From assembly GCA_958298945.1 (NCBI GenBank), contig OY282607.1, forward strand, positions 90,279,270 to 90,343,269: a stretch of DNA of 64,000 bases. Reading direction: 5' to 3'. Shown in pieces: positions 49,201-59,799 of the stretch. The notes under the pieces were generated by a model. That model had not been told where the DNA came from, searched no databases, and saw only the letters and a list, made by a program, of their open reading frames with translations. Source of the DNA: Atherix ibis (taxonomy: Eukaryota > Arthropoda > Insecta > Diptera > Athericidae). The translations under genes were made by a program, and so were the position numbers. How positions within the stretch are numbered: the first letter of the stretch is position 1; the number at the start of each line of letters is the position of its first letter.

Positions 49201-51820
49201 TCCAATATCAAAAAAATACTTAAAAGGACGTCATATTGATTCTGTTGATAACTTCTTAAGGTCTCAGTTACTAAGCCAACTACTTTAAAGGGTATATTAA
49301 TAAAGCATAACAAAAAATACAATAAAAATAAAGTGTCATTAATTTTCCGGAAAACCTTGCAGATCAACAAATCGTTGCTTGCCTAATTGAAGTAAGCCTT
49401 ACAAATGTTTGTTTGATCATTTTTTTTTGTAAAATATAATAAAATAAATTAAGAATTATTTTAAAAAAGAATAGAATATTAAATTATTAACCGAAAAAAC
49501 AGGAGACTCACCAACGGTATTGTTACCATTTAAACCCTATAAATGTTATGACGATCGTTTATGATCATTTTTATTAAAAGGGTAAATTTGAGAATATTTC
49601 TTTTTAAAAATCATTTTCTTAATGCAATTTTTCTAAAGACTAAGTTGAGAATTTTTTTTTTTTGCTCCTTTACAATTTCCTTAAAGGGGGAAAAGGAGAA
49701 TTTCTGCCCACCTAGGAAGCGGATTATTATGATCGATTTTGTATTGAGTGTTTGCAATTGAAAGTAATCGTGGATAAAAGTTGTTTCTTTCAATTCAAAG
49801 TTTTATAAATATCCTCTCGACTACCAATCAGAAATATTTTTACATAGTGCCATATAAAATCATTGAGAGAGTAAAAAAAATGCTAACCAATAAATAAGAA
49901 CAAAGTAGAGATCACCATATAAATTGTGACTATTTATATAAGTACATAGGAACAGATGGAAGTAAGATGTACAATATAACCCTGTGTGGACACTCTTGTA
50001 CAGAATTGAGATTGTACTATTGTGTTACGAGGATCACCAGCAGTTGTCCAAAGTTGTATAGCTTTTGAGTGGATGCACTGTGAAATAATCGCAGGTCTCG
50101 TGCAAATTTTCATACATTCAGATAAGAAAGAGGCCATAGGCCATAGACTACAGCAGGATTTTTATGCAAAACGATCATGTACCAACAGAAGAGATAGAGT
50201 GATGACTATTCTAAGCCAGGATCACTTTATCTACCTGCCTACAGTTTTATGTGATCACTTTATCTACCACCCATTGTGTCGTTACATATCGATCGTAGAC
50301 ACTTTTTCATTTTCGTTTTTATGTTCCATTGTTAAAATATTATTAAAGAATCGAAAGGTTGTGTGGAGATTCACGCACCTCTGGCAGACGCCATCCACAG
50401 ATCAGCACTGTCTACCGATGTCCATTGTCCAACATGCATCTTCCACTGTCTACAAGGGTTTTTCCTTTTTTCTCGTAGAGTAACATCATTGCTCCATGCT
50501 CCCTTGGTTCCATCATCCCATGATCCTTTGGTCCTATCGTCTCCAGCTGCCTTAGTCTCATCATCCCATTCAGGCATCGTTCATATTCACAATCCATTTT
50601 CGATTGTCCAGTGCCTAGCTAGACCAGTCCCATGCTTGTAGCATTGAAGCGTCTCGTTCATACCAGGTGGCCTTTAACTGTGAAGCTAATCTGAGGAAGA
50701 AGTGAGCCTATTCTCTCGACAAATTCAAATTATAATGATTATTGCCATTTAGAAGAATGCGTAAAGTCTTGTTGATCTTCGTTTTATCGACGAATATTGT
50801 ATGTACATCGAAGTGGTGAGAAGCATCACCTCTAACGGACTAGCTCCGAACTCAACAATGTGAGATATGCGATGTGCAATGTGCGAGCAGATCATCTTTG
50901 ATCACTTGCGTTGGATCGACGGCGAAATTATTGTGAGTATAGAAATTATTACAAAACTGAGCGAATAAATTCTTTTTGATTATTTTCTATTTAATGGATT
51001 GTCAAAAGTCAAAGATTTACATTGCAGGAAAACATGAAATATTCCCGATAAATTTTGATTGTTTTTTTATTATTTCGTTTTCTTTGGCATTTAATAATCG
51101 ATAATTATTTACTTTTTGGTGGCTTTCTTTTATACAAAACTACGATTAATGGGAAAAACCATCATGTGGTTTAGACAAATTCCAAAAACTGGTGTTAATT
51201 AAAATCATATGAATTTCTTTAACGGACAACAACGTACGATTGTGCACTCTTGAATTGAATAAAATTGCATAAATGTCTTATTCCGTTGAAGACTCCCCGT
51301 ATTGAGTTATTTTAATGAAATTGTTCGCACCTAAACGAGTCTTATTTCAGTGTTGGATACTTTTTCCTGATAGCATTTCTAATGGGACAACAAAACCGTC
51401 AATGGCCAAATCCATATCAGTGACTTAGCATCAAGAGTAATCATCATTATAGTGGCTCATCGAAATGATCATTACCATCGACATGATCATCCTCCACAGC
51501 ATCATCATCAGCAGAGGTAAGATCATATAATGACTGACTCATTTTGCTTAGATTTGTCGGCGTTGACTAACCAAGATCTCTTGAATGGAACTTTGGAATA
51601 TGGAATTTCCAGTGTCCAGATTGAGTTGGTCAAATGAAATCGAATTCAGAAAATAATCACCTTCAGTTCAAACTGATTAAAGCAAAAGATACCAATGTGA
51701 ATAGTGTAATTATTATTAGTGCATTATTAAAAAGTACTTCAATCAAGAATGATAAAGAAATCCTCCCTTCCGCATCTTTTCTTTTTGATAGTCCACTCAA
51801 ATTTGTATAGTGTGGGTGGA
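49201..51820. other. Unassigned sequence with a GC-richer island
   Basis: 50000-50950 is less AT-rich than its neighbours. It holds overlapping frames on both strands (50022-50483 plus, 153 aa; 50363-50641 plus; 50371-50597 minus), none recognised. A repeated GATCACTTTATCTACC occurs at about 50219 and 50254. It might be a solo LTR or host DNA; no paired LTR, primer-binding site or gene is seen. Confidence 0.3.
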
Positions 51821-51917
51821 TTTATTAATAATTCGTAAGGCAGAGATTACCCAAACGATTCTCTTTAATATTTTACGGAATCGTTGGATAATCTCTGCCT
51901 TACGAATTATTAATAAA
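51821..51917. repeat. 40-bp inverted repeat (hairpin, MITE-like)
   Basis: Arms at 51821-51861 and 51878-51917 are complementary except around CCCAAACG / CGTTGG. TTTATTAATAATTCGTAAGG opens the left arm; a 16-base loop separates the arms. No target duplication is obvious. Confidence 0.9.
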
Positions 51918-52026
51918 ATCAAAGCGTATTTAATTGCGTCTAATATGCAAAAGTTTGGGTTCAAATCTAGCTAGAATTTTATATCTCAGAATTTAGAATT
52001 TACAATTTAGTATAAATATTACTGTA

Positions 52027-53200
52027 CCAGGTGTATTAGCTTAAATCCGCTGTTTTTAAGTAAAAAAAAATACTTTTTTTTCGTAGTAAGCAAGAACAAA
52101 TTTATTTAAAATACTTGCCCCCGCTAGTTACACATTTTTGCCATCTCTCGGGCAATTTGTGGATACCATGCCAAAAAAATTCCTTCTTTTTCGAGGCAAA
52201 CCACTCATTAAACCATTTTCGGACGTCTTTGTAAGAGTCGAAGTGCTGCTCAGCGAGCGCGTGGCCCAGCAACGAAAACACGTGGTAATCGGAAGGGAGG
52301 GGCCAGGTCTGGTTAATAATCGGTGTGGGGTAACACCTCCTAGTTGAGTGGCTCCAAGTAGTTTCGGACCATTTTTGACGTGTGCGATGGTGCGTTGTCG
52401 TGGAGGAAAATCAGCTTGTCATGTCTTTGTTTATAATTCGTCGTTTATTCACGCAGAGCACGCTGCAATTTGATCAGTTGGTGGTGGTAGCGGTGGGCAT
52501 TGAAAAGTTTCACCAGGTTTCAACATCTCATAGAAGACGATACCCTGCTGATCCCACAGCATCGTCTTCCGTCCGAAGCGATTTGGTCTTGGGGATGATG
52601 TTGATGGTTGTCCGGGATCAACCCACGATTTCTTGCCTTAAGGATTCTTAAAATATATCCACTTTTCATCTCCTGTCACAATCCGATGCCGGAAAGACTT
52701 TTTTTTTCTGGCGAGCAAAATTTCGCATGTGTTTTGGCGTCGCTCCATCTGCCTATCGTTCAATTCATGCGGCACGCATTTTTCGATCTTTTCAATTGTT
52801 CCGCGAGCATTTTTTGCTATTGGGTATCGTCTTCGTCCAAAGGAGCCTGCAGTTGATGGTCTCCAACCATCCTAGACCGATTTTCACGCTTCTTGTCCCA
52901 CAAGTCAAAATTACCATCTTTAAACCGACGAAACCAATCTCGGCACGTTGTTTCCGATAAAGCACTGTCACCAAATTTAATTAGAAAAGCAGAGCTTCCC
53001 GCATATGCTCTTTTTCTGGCACAAAACTAGACATGATTACCAAAGGAAAAATGTATTTTGTTGTATGAAATTGCTGACAATGTACACTGATTAATGTTGA
53101 CAGATGTCAAACTGATAAAAAAAAAGTATGGCGTACCCATGGTAATACGCTCACTCACGCCATCTTAGACCAAACAGCGTATTTAAGCTTATACACCTGG
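52027..53200 (-). mobile_element. Mariner-like element 4 (1.17 kb), TA-flanked
   Basis: A full-length dead mariner on the minus strand. TIRs of at least 28 bp are present: the left end begins CCAGGTGTATTAGCTTAAAT and the right end, read inward, CCAGGTGTATAAGCTTAAAT. TA flanks both ends (52025-52026 and 53201-53202). The terminal CCAGGTGT is shared with element 1. Confidence 0.93.
52102..53034 (-). pseudogene. Mariner transposase pseudogene (element 4)
   Basis: The ATG at 53034 opens MSSFVPEKEHMREALLF and meets a stop after 17 codons. A deletion and frame change follow, then ALSETTCRDWFRRFKDGNFD marks the HTH region. Further on, across several shifts, come VTGDEKW (first Asp), KSWVDPGQPSTSS, LIFLHDNAPSHTSK (second Asp), SDYHVFSLLGHALAEQHFDS (third Asp) and the C-terminus KLPERWQKC...GGKYFK with TAA at 52104-52102. 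At least four in-frame stops and several indels are visible, so it is more decayed than element 1. Plus-strand frames over this stretch (52138-52960) are antisense. Non-functional. Confidence 0.92.
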
Positions 53201-53694
53201 TATATAATATTAAAGAAAAATTTCCACACTTCTGACAGGGTTTAGCCACAAATCATTAAAAAAAATACTTTTTAGATTAAAATATTTTCTTTTGCCAAAT
53301 TTTAATAATTTTTTAAGTGATTAAAAAACAAAAATTCAATTAGTGGTTGAGTGATAAAAAATTTTCGGGGTTGTTATTACTGAATTATACAAAAAAAATA
53401 CGACTAATTATATTCTTTGATTAACTAAATTGGTTCAAAGTAAATAGGCTATAAAATTTCCTTTTTTTTTTTAACAAATCATTTCCTCTTAAAAAAATAT
53501 TTCCTTTAAATGTTGACACATTTTTAAAACTGCACTAATAAAATTGGAGGTTTTAAAACTGCACTAATAAAATTTCTTCGATTTTGGATATAATTATTGA
53601 TTTTCTAGAATTTTTAAGTAATTAAAAAATTTAAGCTTCTCTGACATAGTAAAAAATAGTTGTTTTTTTTGCAAGAAAAGCAGTAAAGATAATT
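53201..53694. other. Unassigned AT-rich sequence
   Basis: Contains a short local duplication (TTTTTAAAACTGCACTAATA and its repeat at about 53522-53570). No gene. Confidence 0.5.
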
Positions 53695-53751
53695 GCCGCC
53701 ATTTTTATTAACATAATAACAGCTGTCAAAAGGATAAAAAAACATGGCGGC
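53695..53751. repeat. Palindromic core, copy 7
   Basis: GCCGCCAT ... AACAGCTGTCAA ... ATGGCGGC, followed by TTGTCATTAGCTTATCTGTC and CTTGTAGTT as in the other copies. It lies 178 bp upstream of the next transposon. Confidence 0.9.
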
Positions 53752-53928
53752 AGTTGTCATTAGCTTATCTGTCATTGCTCTTGCGAAATTTCTTGTAGTT
53801 ATTTAATTTTTGTTTAGTTTTTAAAAAAATTTAATATTTGAGTTTTTGTTTAATATCAGACTTTTTTTTTTAAGACAAGGGGTTTAAATATTGCATTTTA
53901 AATAAATTACTCAAATTAGCTATAAATA

Positions 53929-55004
53929 CAGAGTGCCGTTTATGTTCCAGATCGATTTTTTTTTGCCGCCATTTTAGTTTGAATGACATTTGTCTATTGG
54001 TATATGCCAGTCGTAGGAAGTCAATCATTCAGCGTGTAATGAATAATTTTTATAATATGTATACACTGGAAGATAAAGCGATGACTGTATTGGTGACAAT
54101 TAAGCCAACGTCACATGAAAAGATTGATGCAGTGAGGCAAAGTGTTGCTGAATGTCCGGATTTCTCTTATCGATGCCGTGCACAAGAATTGGGAATATTT
54201 CCATCATATTTGTTAAAAATTCTCAAAAAGTATAAAATTCAATTAACACAAAAACTACAGGCAAATGACCATGAATCACGGCGAGACTGGAGAGCGATGA
54301 AGCACACTTTGACTTGGCTGGGTTTGTTAATAAACAGAATAGCCGCTATAAGGGCACTGAAAACCCTCAACTAATACACCAAAGACTACCATATCCTCGT
54401 AGAGCAACTGTATGCTGCGGCATTTGGGATGGTGGCATCATTGGGCCATATTTCATTGCGGATGGTGGAGACAATGCTATAACAGTTACTGTTGACTGCT
54501 ATCGGGATAAATCAGAAAACTCTCTTCTACCCGAATTGGATCAATTAGGGTCTACAGACTATAGATCATTCTAGACGGTGCTCCATCGCACATAGCTCAA
54601 ACTCTTTTAAGAGAAATTTTCCCCTGCCGAATAATGGCAAAAAGTGGTAATATCGACTGGCCCCCACGATTCCCTGATTTGAACCCTACCGATATCTTCG
54701 TATGAAGGTACTTGAAAGAAAAGATCTACACTAACAAACCAACCATAATCTCAATGCTTAAGGATAACATTCGAAACAAAATTGCTGAAATAACAACAGA
54801 GGTCTGCGAAAATGTTATGAAAAATGTGCCAAAAGAGCTTGTTTTTGCGCCAAATTCAAGAAGGGGCATTTGATCGACATCATATTCCAAATATAATGTT
54901 AAAAACTATATAACCAATCAATAAAATATAAATTATAAAATTGTTTATTGTTTGAAAGTTATTCAAAAAAAAAAACTTCGTCCTGGAACATAAAATGCAC
55001 CCAA
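53929..55004 (+). mobile_element. Tc1/mariner-superfamily element, non-mariner type
   Basis: Imperfect TIRs of 22 bp (left CAGAGTGCCGTTTATGTTCC; right, read inward, TTGGGTGCATTTTATGTTCC) share an exact TTTATGTTCCAG. TA precedes the left end at 53927-53928; the right-hand TA appears mutated to CA. It contains one broken transposase of a type that differs from the mariners above. Confidence 0.85.
53979..54873 (+). pseudogene. DDD-type Tc1/mariner transposase pseudogene
   Basis: The first frame includes a HTH-like segment (SYRCRAQELGIFPSYLLKIL) and YKIQLTQKLQANDHESRR. It then shifts near 54290 to SDEAHFD (first Asp), FVNKQNSRYKGTENPQ and VCCGIWDGGIIGPYF. A second shift near 54565 leads to DGAPSHIAQ (second Asp), GNIDWPPRFPDLNPTDIF (third Asp), a TGA where the family has Trp, and YLKEKIYTNKP, ending TGA 54871. 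The last two Asp residues are 38 positions apart, unlike mariner's 34. Relatives as I recall them have about 41, so a small deletion is likely. A larger deletion precedes SDEAHF. Non-functional. Confidence 0.85.
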
Positions 55005-55280
55005 CATTCTATAATTTTAGGTTAAGGCTGAAATGTTGTCAAATATTATAAATTTCAAATTTTTGAATTATTTATAAATTTTAGCTAAAATTATAGATTT
55101 TCTTAATTATAAAAGTAATTTTCCTTAAGCAAAAGAAAAATCACAAAGATGATTGCTACCATTTTCATTTGTACAATGGCAACTGTCAAATCGATAGCAA
55201 ATATGGCGGCGATTGCCATGTGCGTATCTGTCAATTCTGTTGCAAATTCTTTGTAGTTTTTAGGTTTTTAGGAAAATTAA
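55005..55280. repeat. Core-family copy 8 with flanks
   Basis: The core at 55155-55210 reads GCTACCAT ... CAACTGTCAA ... ATGGCGGC. The left flank (TTTTAGCTAAAATTATAGATT, ATCACAAAGATGATTG) and right flank (GCGTATCTGTCAATTCTG, CTTTGTAGTT) match the other copies. Confidence 0.85.
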
Positions 55281-55798
55281 AAAAAAAATAAGTCAAATTT
55301 GGTGGATTATTTTTATATTTTTTGTTTTTGAAATTATGCGGCTAAGAAATTAAGCAAATACTCTATTGTAGACAAAAATTCTGACCGAGGAGATAATCCA
55401 ATTTTCTATTTTGGATATTAAATAAAAATCAAATTCTAGACGTAATATAAATTTTAAATAGAATTAAGGATGAAACACTTATGAAAGTATTTTTTTCCAG
55501 ATAATTCCATAAAAATGGACTTTCTAATAGTCTCTGGAAAATTAGGCTTTTAAGTCAAACCGCAGAAAATTCTATTTTAATCGAATTTATTAAATAGAAA
55601 AAAACCTCCCAAATTTATTCGTATTAGAAAAAATAAATGATGGATTCCTGAAAAATGGGATTCCAAATATGATCATAAATTTCAAATATAAAAATTTCTC
55701 CAATAAATAATTTTGATTTGGTTTGGCTCTCTTCGGCAAATTTCTAATAACTATTAGACCACCCTAAAAAATTTTACAAAATGAATTTCTTTCTTTAG
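55281..55798. other. Unassigned AT-rich sequence
   Basis: No gene or repeat recognised. It ends in the acceptor-like TTTCTTTCTTTAG at 55798. Confidence 0.4.
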
Positions 55799-56009
55799 AC
55801 ATTTCCCAACAGGCCATAGAAAGGAAGGTGTAAATCGAGCTTTTACCAAACAATTAATATCATTTATGTATGTTGGCGAAATGATGAAAATAAATTTCTT
55901 TGAGGGAATGGCAGCGGGGTTAGGTGATGTTATGAAGCCTATTATAAACGATATTTCCTTAATGCTGCCAAATCAATTTTTGGTATGCGGACGAATACTT
56001 GATGAGTAA
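55799..56009 (+). CDS. Candidate terminal exon, unknown protein
   Basis: From a splice-acceptor-like pyrimidine tract and AG (ends 55798), a frame of 70 codons runs to TAA at 56007. The peptide starts HFPTGHRKEGVNRAFTKQL, contains MYVGEMMKINFFEGMAAGLG and ends FLVCGRILDE. Composition is balanced, not the Lys/Asn/Ile/Phe-rich kind that AT-rich junk gives, which is why it stands out. The first in-frame ATG is at 55866. I recognise no family. No partner exon is identified and chance is quite possible. If a gene exists, it lies on the plus strand with its other exons upstream. Confidence 0.25.
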
Positions 56010-57974
56010 TCATATTCCCAGTCATAGCGGTTTCAGTTGTGGTCAGCAGTGGTCTTAAACTCTTCAACCCGTCTTAGGTCAATTAGAGATCATCAATGCC
56101 GACTGCTCATAAATTTATCGCGTGGAATCTATCAAATCCTAACGGAAAACATTTGTTAAACAGACAAATTGAAGAGCATCCAATTAGTTGATGGGCTTCA
56201 GACCATTTGCAACCTAAACGTCTGTGTTCGTCAGTAATGAACAATAGTTCCGATCCTCGTTAACACTTTTACAGCGTGAAAAGGTCAAGCTGTGGAGTGT
56301 CAGAAATTTCTTTAAAAAAAAAAATACTCCCCCAACATACGAGTGGCATATGTTGAACGATTCTCATTAGAGTTTATAGGATTTTTTCTTCCCATTTAAA
56401 CTTGTTTTTTTTTTGCTGTTGAATTTGTTCATATAAAATCACAAAGTTACCGAGTCTATCTGAACAAGAGATTCACATCTTATGGACCTAAAAGAGTATA
56501 TATGTACGATCCCAAGTCTTATTAGGTTTTTGTTTTGTTTAAGATTTTTCTTCCAATTCATTTCAGTGTTTTTCATTTGATTTTCTTTTTGTTTCCTTTA
56601 TATTTTTTCCCAACAGCCACAGTACCCACTTTTTGAATATATTGTATAATAAAAAATAAAATTACATAAAAATCACCGTTCTACACAATCCGTTATGAAC
56701 ACAGAACCTTGGAAGTAGGTATTTTTCTTCTTTTTTTTTTGTCAGTGCAACTCTGATCTAAGATATCCGAAAATTTTGATAGTTCATCTTCGAAATGGTT
56801 AAGTTACCTGTAAGCTTTCTTTTCTCCTCTACCAAAGAAGGTGTTCATTTTTTCTTATGTCGACTTTTTTTTCCAAATATTTTCCATCAAAAGTTTTTTT
56901 TTTTTTAAGAATTTTTTTTCTCTACCATATTTACAGCTTTGTTTATAGGTAAATCGACGGCCATCAATCTTCTTTGCTAAAGTAATTCTCACCGAATTTT
57001 TCCAACATGATTCAGAAATAGTTCGAGCCTATCCGATTTATGAGAAAATAGAATATCACAAGTAAAAAAATAATAATAATAATAATAATAACAATAATAA
57101 TAATAAACTGAACTAAAATATAAGCGATTTAAGAAGAAGAAGAAAAATGTTGCTTAAGAATTCAATCAGCAAAGAGTTCGTTCCATCAATCTCGATGAGT
57201 TCTCTGGATAGTCTCCACTGGATCTATCCATCCCGCTGTTCGTCTTTTCTATCGTTCCGAGCACTTGTTTACCTTTTCTAAGTACATTTGGGTAATCGAT
57301 TTTCCACAGGAAATTTTCATTACAATAAATCAAAATAGAATTCCAAGACCAATAATGAATGATGGTCAAAAATTCTGATGACTATGGAAAATTTCATCTT
57401 CTTCTACTCTATTGACTGAGTTTTCAGACTTCGACAACAACTGCTACCTACCTTTACGTATAAAGTGTGCCGTTAATTTTTCGAAAATTCCTCACAAGAA
57501 TGACGTTAAAAAAAATTTATGGATTACCTACTAAACTTCTTTGGTATTATTCCAACAATGAAAAGTAAAACAAAAAATTTGGTTTTTTAACTTCATCTAT
57601 CAGCGAAAATTATGACTGCTCGTAACTAGCTTTTCATCGTTTCTTTGTAATTTCTATTTTCATATTTATTGTTTTCGCTTAGAACTTTGATGAAGATTTA
57701 AAATAATTTTCTGATAAATATTTAAAGGATTTATTGTATTTAGTAAATTATTAATTTATGAGAAAACCATTTCCCAAATGACTATGTCACAATTCAAAAA
57801 AGAGTTTTGCAATTAATTTATGTTTTCAGCAATATGCTTTTTATAAAACTAATTAAAATGCTCTCAAACGATAAGAATTCTTAATTATCTATTATTAACG
57901 ATAGATGATATTAATAACCTGGTCGTGATGATTAGGGGGAAGTATGAAAAAAAATTTTTTTTGCCCGAATCCAG
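56010..57974. other. Unassigned sequence with microsatellite
   Basis: Contains an (AAT)n microsatellite at about 57066-57107. The minus-strand frame at 57166-57369 (67 aa) is not recognised. Confidence 0.45.
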
Positions 57975-58620
57975 AGGGTCCTAATTCTAGTGCACACTTG
58001 GTGTTACTTTCAGGCGTTTTTTTAACTTGGCTCTGGAAAAAATAATTTCTGTCTTAAGGGTTAGCATAAGCGGTACCATGTTTATTAGGTCTCCCCAGCT
58101 TTTAACATACGCCGACAACATCGACATTGTGTGTCGATCAGAAAAAGCTGTACGAGAAATCTTCACCAGGATTGAGCTAGTGGCTAAAAACAAAGAACAT
58201 AGTGGACGCGTCAGCTTGGAAGACGTGACGAATTAGCACTAGTCGCTTTCAGATAGGATATTATATATTTGAAAGAATTAAATCAATTTTTCTATTTGGA
58301 ATCAAGCGTCTCAGCCGATAAAAATACGAAGGAATAAATCTGCGCATGGCTGCTAGAAAATAAGAAAGCCTATTTTAGTCAGTCCGAATTCTTTCACTCG
58401 AAAATTGTGACCGTAACTTAAAGCTTCTGCTGTACAAAACAATAGTTTTTGCAGTCCTAGTGTATTCCTCGGTAACTTCGGATTACAGATCCTTTTTACC
58501 GACCTTCCGGATATAGATTCAATTAATCTCAATTGGCTGCGGTGGGCTGGACACTTAAACTATATGGATGAGAAATAACTGGACCGAAAAGTCTATAATA
58601 GCTCCCACAAAACGAAGTAG
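57975..58620 (+). pseudogene. Non-LTR retrotransposon RT fragment with YADN box
   Basis: The frame at 58027-58236 reads ALEKIISVLRVSISGTMFIR then LLTYADNIDIVCRSEKAVREIF, the palm region of a reverse transcriptase in which the usual YADD box is YADN. Shifted frames downstream give YLESSVSADKNTKE, a KLLLYKT-like piece and LRWAGHLNYMDE, all in family order. Many stops and frameshifts are present. The type is one common in insects (I think RTE- or CR1-like, not certain). The 5' two-thirds is missing. Frame 57987-58193 on the minus strand is a shadow. Confidence 0.75.
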
Positions 58621-58920
58621 ACCCTACCTTTAGTAGAGCGCGCTTTTTGTTTTCGCTTTGCCAACATTAATGGCATTACTTTTAATAGCATCAATCACGT
58701 ACATGGATAACGATAGCGAAAACAACAAATTAAAAGCGAAACGCATGGCGAACTTTTTATAGTTCTGCAAGTCAAAATGCCATAAGTCCCTATGTTCTTC
58801 TACAAGCAAAATGAAGTGAACTAATTTGTTCCAAGTGAACACTCGTGTTGTATTTTTCTGCGCCGAAGCTTCATCTTCAATTTTTCCTTTACAGTTTCTA
58901 CAGCGAAATAATAGCATAAC
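58621..58920. other. Unassigned sequence
   Basis: The minus-strand frame at 58630-58917 (95 aa) is unrecognised. Confidence 0.35.
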
Positions 58921-59775
58921 AGACGTATCTGACGTGAGATGTGAGGGGCTGACGGCTTGGCTGATGAGCCAAAATATGGCTGACGTCAGCCAAATGTCAA
59001 AATCAATCTATTACATAGTCAGCTAAAATGGGATTATTCGTCAATTAAAAATTGCAGATTACTAACGAGTCAGCCACCTCAGCCAACATTATAAATCTGG
59101 CTATTAGACGATTAGCCAAATTTAGGACAAATTCTGGTATCATTTGACGTTATGTTGGCTGACGTCTCTTAATTTGGCTCACCATCTAATAACACCTTAA
59201 ATTTCGCGTTCACGCTCTGAAAATTTCTATTCCCATAATTTATTATTATTTAATTACAACATAGATGATCTAAGGTAATTCAAAGTGTCCATAAAGTATC
59301 TAAGCTTTGAGTTGGCAGGCAAGCACACACGTCTAGCATACTCTTTTGGTACATACAGAAAAAAATTAAAAAATTTCGCTATCAATTTTTAGTACATTTT
59401 TTTTTAAAACTCCGTCAGCAAAATATCACGACGTCAGCCAAATATCACGATTAACCTACACATGGTCAGCTAAAATTGGGTGATGATTCGTCAGCCACAC
59501 TGTCAGTCAAAATTGGTCGGCTGATGAATCAGCCACGTCAGCCAACGTCACAAATCAAACTATTAGACAGTGAACAAAATTTGGGACAGATTCTAGTATA
59601 ATTTGACGTCACGTTGGCTGACGTCTCTCAATTTGGCTCACCATTAAATAACACCTTAAACTTCTAGCTTAAATTTCGCGTCCATGCACTCAAAATTTCT
59701 ATTCCCATAATTTATTGTAATTTAATTACAACATAGATAATCTAAGGTAATTCAAAGTATCCATAAAGTATCTCC
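58921..59775. repeat. Duplicated element with TGACGTCA palindromes
   Basis: Two copies lie head to tail, about 58980-59300 and 59431-59775. GTTGGCTGACGTCTCT is at 59154 and 59613, and TTAATTACAACATAGAT recurs in both. Several short palindromes are present, including TGGCTGACGTCAGCCA at 58977-58992 and TTGACGTCAC-like sites. GTCAGCC is repeated many times in both orientations. Confidence 0.85.
58977..58992. repeat. 16-bp perfect palindrome containing TGACGTCA
   Basis: TGGCTGACGTCAGCCA. Its centre is the CRE/bZIP consensus TGACGTCA. Confidence 0.9.
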
Positions 59776-59799
59776 CATTTTTTACTATAATCCGACGAT

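Noticed and set aside
50022..50641. Overlapping frames of 153 and 92 residues on the plus strand and two on the minus strand
   Set aside because: Mutually overlapping frames in a GC-richer island, explained by fewer stop codons; no homology seen.
51440..51525. A His/Gln-rich frame ending at AGAG|GTAAGA, like an insect transcription-factor exon
   Set aside because: The frame has no ATG, is closed upstream by a stop, and no acceptor fits its phase.
52138..52960. Plus-strand frames of 69-89 residues
   Set aside because: Antisense shadows of the mariner 4 transposase pseudogene.
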